The notes below the pieces were generated by a model. That model was given only the letters and a program-made list of their open reading frames with translations. It had not been told where the DNA came from and did not search any database. A stretch of 7,022 nucleotides of DNA from Ascidiaceihabitans sp047624005 (GTDB lineage Bacteria > Pseudomonadota > Alphaproteobacteria > Rhodobacterales > Rhodobacteraceae), in contig JBLHPE010000133.1 of the NCBI GenBank assembly GCA_047624005.1, positions 1-7,022 of the forward strand, written 5' to 3'. How positions within the stretch are numbered: the first letter of the stretch is position 1; each line of letters starts with the position of its first letter. A program made the position numbers and the translations under genes. Of the stretch, positions 6,053-7,022 are shown piece after piece.

Positions 6053-7022
6053 ATGAAAACCCCAATGCTCAAAATGCTCACGTTAGGTTTGGCATTCGCC
6101 GCCAGCTCTGCCGCGGCTGAAAATTGCCTTGAAATCACCCTCACAGGAACGCAAGGCGGACCACCGGTATTTAACGGTCTGGCTGGCGCCGGAACTTTGG
6201 TGCGTTACGGAACAGTTGAAAACAATTGTAGCGATGTGTTCCTGCAATTCGACACAGGGCGTGGCACCACACAACAACTGTCAAAACTTGGAGTGCCAGT
6301 CGGGAAGTTGTCAGGGGTCTTTTTGACCCACATGCACTCGGATCACGTTGAGGGCTTGGCCGATCTTGCTCAACTGCGATGGCATTTCAATTCCGGCGGA
6401 CCGAAACTGCCGCTGGTGTGTAGCGAAGATACGGCATCCCCAAGAGGGCACGTCATGAGCTGCACCAACTTCGCAGACCACATTGGCGACGCGCTGATCA
6501 ACAGCGGCGAAATAGCACAACGTCTGGCAGAGAACCCCAAGCGGTTGCCCGGTGGCCCCGCAGATTTGTTAGAGGTCTCGCAGTTTGGTAAATCTGAGGG
6601 GCCGATCACGGTTTGGACCTCTGGTGAAGTTGTCGTATCCGCCACCTTTTCACGTCACGTACCGGGACACGCTTCATACCGCGTGGACACCCCTGCGGGA
6701 AGTGTTGTGATCGGTGGCGATGCGGGCAACAACAAACCCGTGCCACCCCGCGACAGTTCTACCTCTGCTGAAGTCGAGGCCTTGGCACAAGGTGCCGATG
6801 TGATTGTTCATTCGACGATCCATCCTGTGATGGGGCCGGATGGCACAACCGGATTTCCACCACCAATCTTCTTTCGCCAAAGTACGGCAACAGATCTAGG
6901 CGCGATGGCTGCACGGACAGGGGCCGGGCACCTGATGCTCACACATTTGATCCCGCCACTCGGCACAAAACGACAGGGACCATACCCGCTCCCTGCCGCT
7001 TTGACCAAAGCGGATTATACAA
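6053..7022 (+). CDS. Secreted metallo-beta-lactamase-fold hydrolase, C-terminus cut off by window edge
   Basis: Metal-dependent hydrolase of the MBL superfamily, closest in layout to arylsulfatase/RNase Z-like members. 323 residues are visible. An N-terminal Sec signal peptide (Lys2, Lys7, hydrophobic core, probable cut after the Ala run near residue 22) places it in the periplasm. Zinc-site elements are THMHSDH (92-98: His93, His95, Asp97, His98), a downstream His in SRHVPGHASYR (His206, possibly His202), Asp223 in GGDAG, and His298 in LTHLIPP. Four cysteines of the mature part (25, 59, 123, 137) could form two disulfides, fitting export. The start ATG follows AAGAGAAAA, a weak ribosome site, and lies 19 bp after matB, so it should share the mat transcript. 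It is not a classical antibiotic beta-lactamase. The substrate is unknown; an ester, lactone or sulfate precursor of the imported acid is a guess from context. Confidence 0.85.
   Translation, partial: MKTPMLKMLTLGLAFAASSAAAENCLEITLTGTQGGPPVFNGLAGAGTLVRYGTVENNCSDVFLQFDTGRGTTQQLSKLGVPVGKLSGVFLTHMHSDHVEGLADLAQLRWHFNSGGPKLPLVCSEDTASPRGHVMSCTNFADHIGDALINSGEIAQRLAENPKRLPGGPADLLEVSQFGKSEGPITVWTSGEVVVSATFSRHVPGHASYRVDTPAGSVVIGGDAGNNKPVPPRDSSTSAEVEALAQGADVIVHSTIHPVMGPDGTTGFPPPIFFRQSTATDLGAMAARTGAGHLMLTHLIPPLGTKRQGPYPLPAALTKADYT

Noticed and set aside
6370..6645. Minus-strand open frames inside the MBL gene
   Set aside because: They lie opposite a protein with a conserved metal site and signal peptide, and have no independent support.

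Overview
The window looks like chromosomal DNA of an alphaproteobacterium, most likely a marine Rhodobacterales (Roseobacter-type) organism. This rests on the TRAP transporter, the style of the MatA/MatB proteins, a G+C content of about one half by eye, and very tight gene packing. The genus cannot be fixed from the sequence alone.

The layout is two operons that diverge from a 96-bp AT-rich control region (2785-2880). Leftward (minus strand), in transcription order: a fumarylacetoacetate hydrolase (FAH) family protein (2784-1918), a RutE-like flavin reductase for malonic semialdehyde (1921-1277), an OsmC-family peroxidase-like protein (1268-813), and a TRAP-transporter periplasmic binding protein (775 to the left edge, C-terminus missing). 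The membrane subunits dctQ and dctM would be expected just beyond the left edge. Rightward (plus strand): a small YciI-family protein (2881-3267), malonyl-CoA decarboxylase MatA (3272-4534), malonyl-CoA synthetase MatB (4531-6033), and a secreted metallo-beta-lactamase-fold hydrolase (6053 to the right edge, C-terminus missing). Gaps within each operon run from a 4-base overlap to 37 bp. No RNA gene, mobile element or CRISPR array was seen, and no stretch over 100 bp is without a gene.

The firm biochemical core is malonate catabolism: MatB makes malonyl-CoA from malonate, CoA and ATP, and MatA decarboxylates it to acetyl-CoA. The RutE-like enzyme would handle the toxic C3 aldehyde malonic semialdehyde. 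The FAH protein is a typical C-C bond-cleaving or decarboxylating hydrolase, the TRAP protein should bring in an organic acid, and the secreted hydrolase may process a precursor in the periplasm. Together this reads as a pathway that imports a larger acid and cuts it to C3 units (malonate, malonic semialdehyde), which are then channelled to acetyl-CoA or 3-hydroxypropionate. The upstream substrate is unknown; that part is inference. An 11-bp GntR/FadR-type operator-like site in the divergent region (2824-2834) suggests the two arms are co-regulated, but no regulator gene lies in the window.
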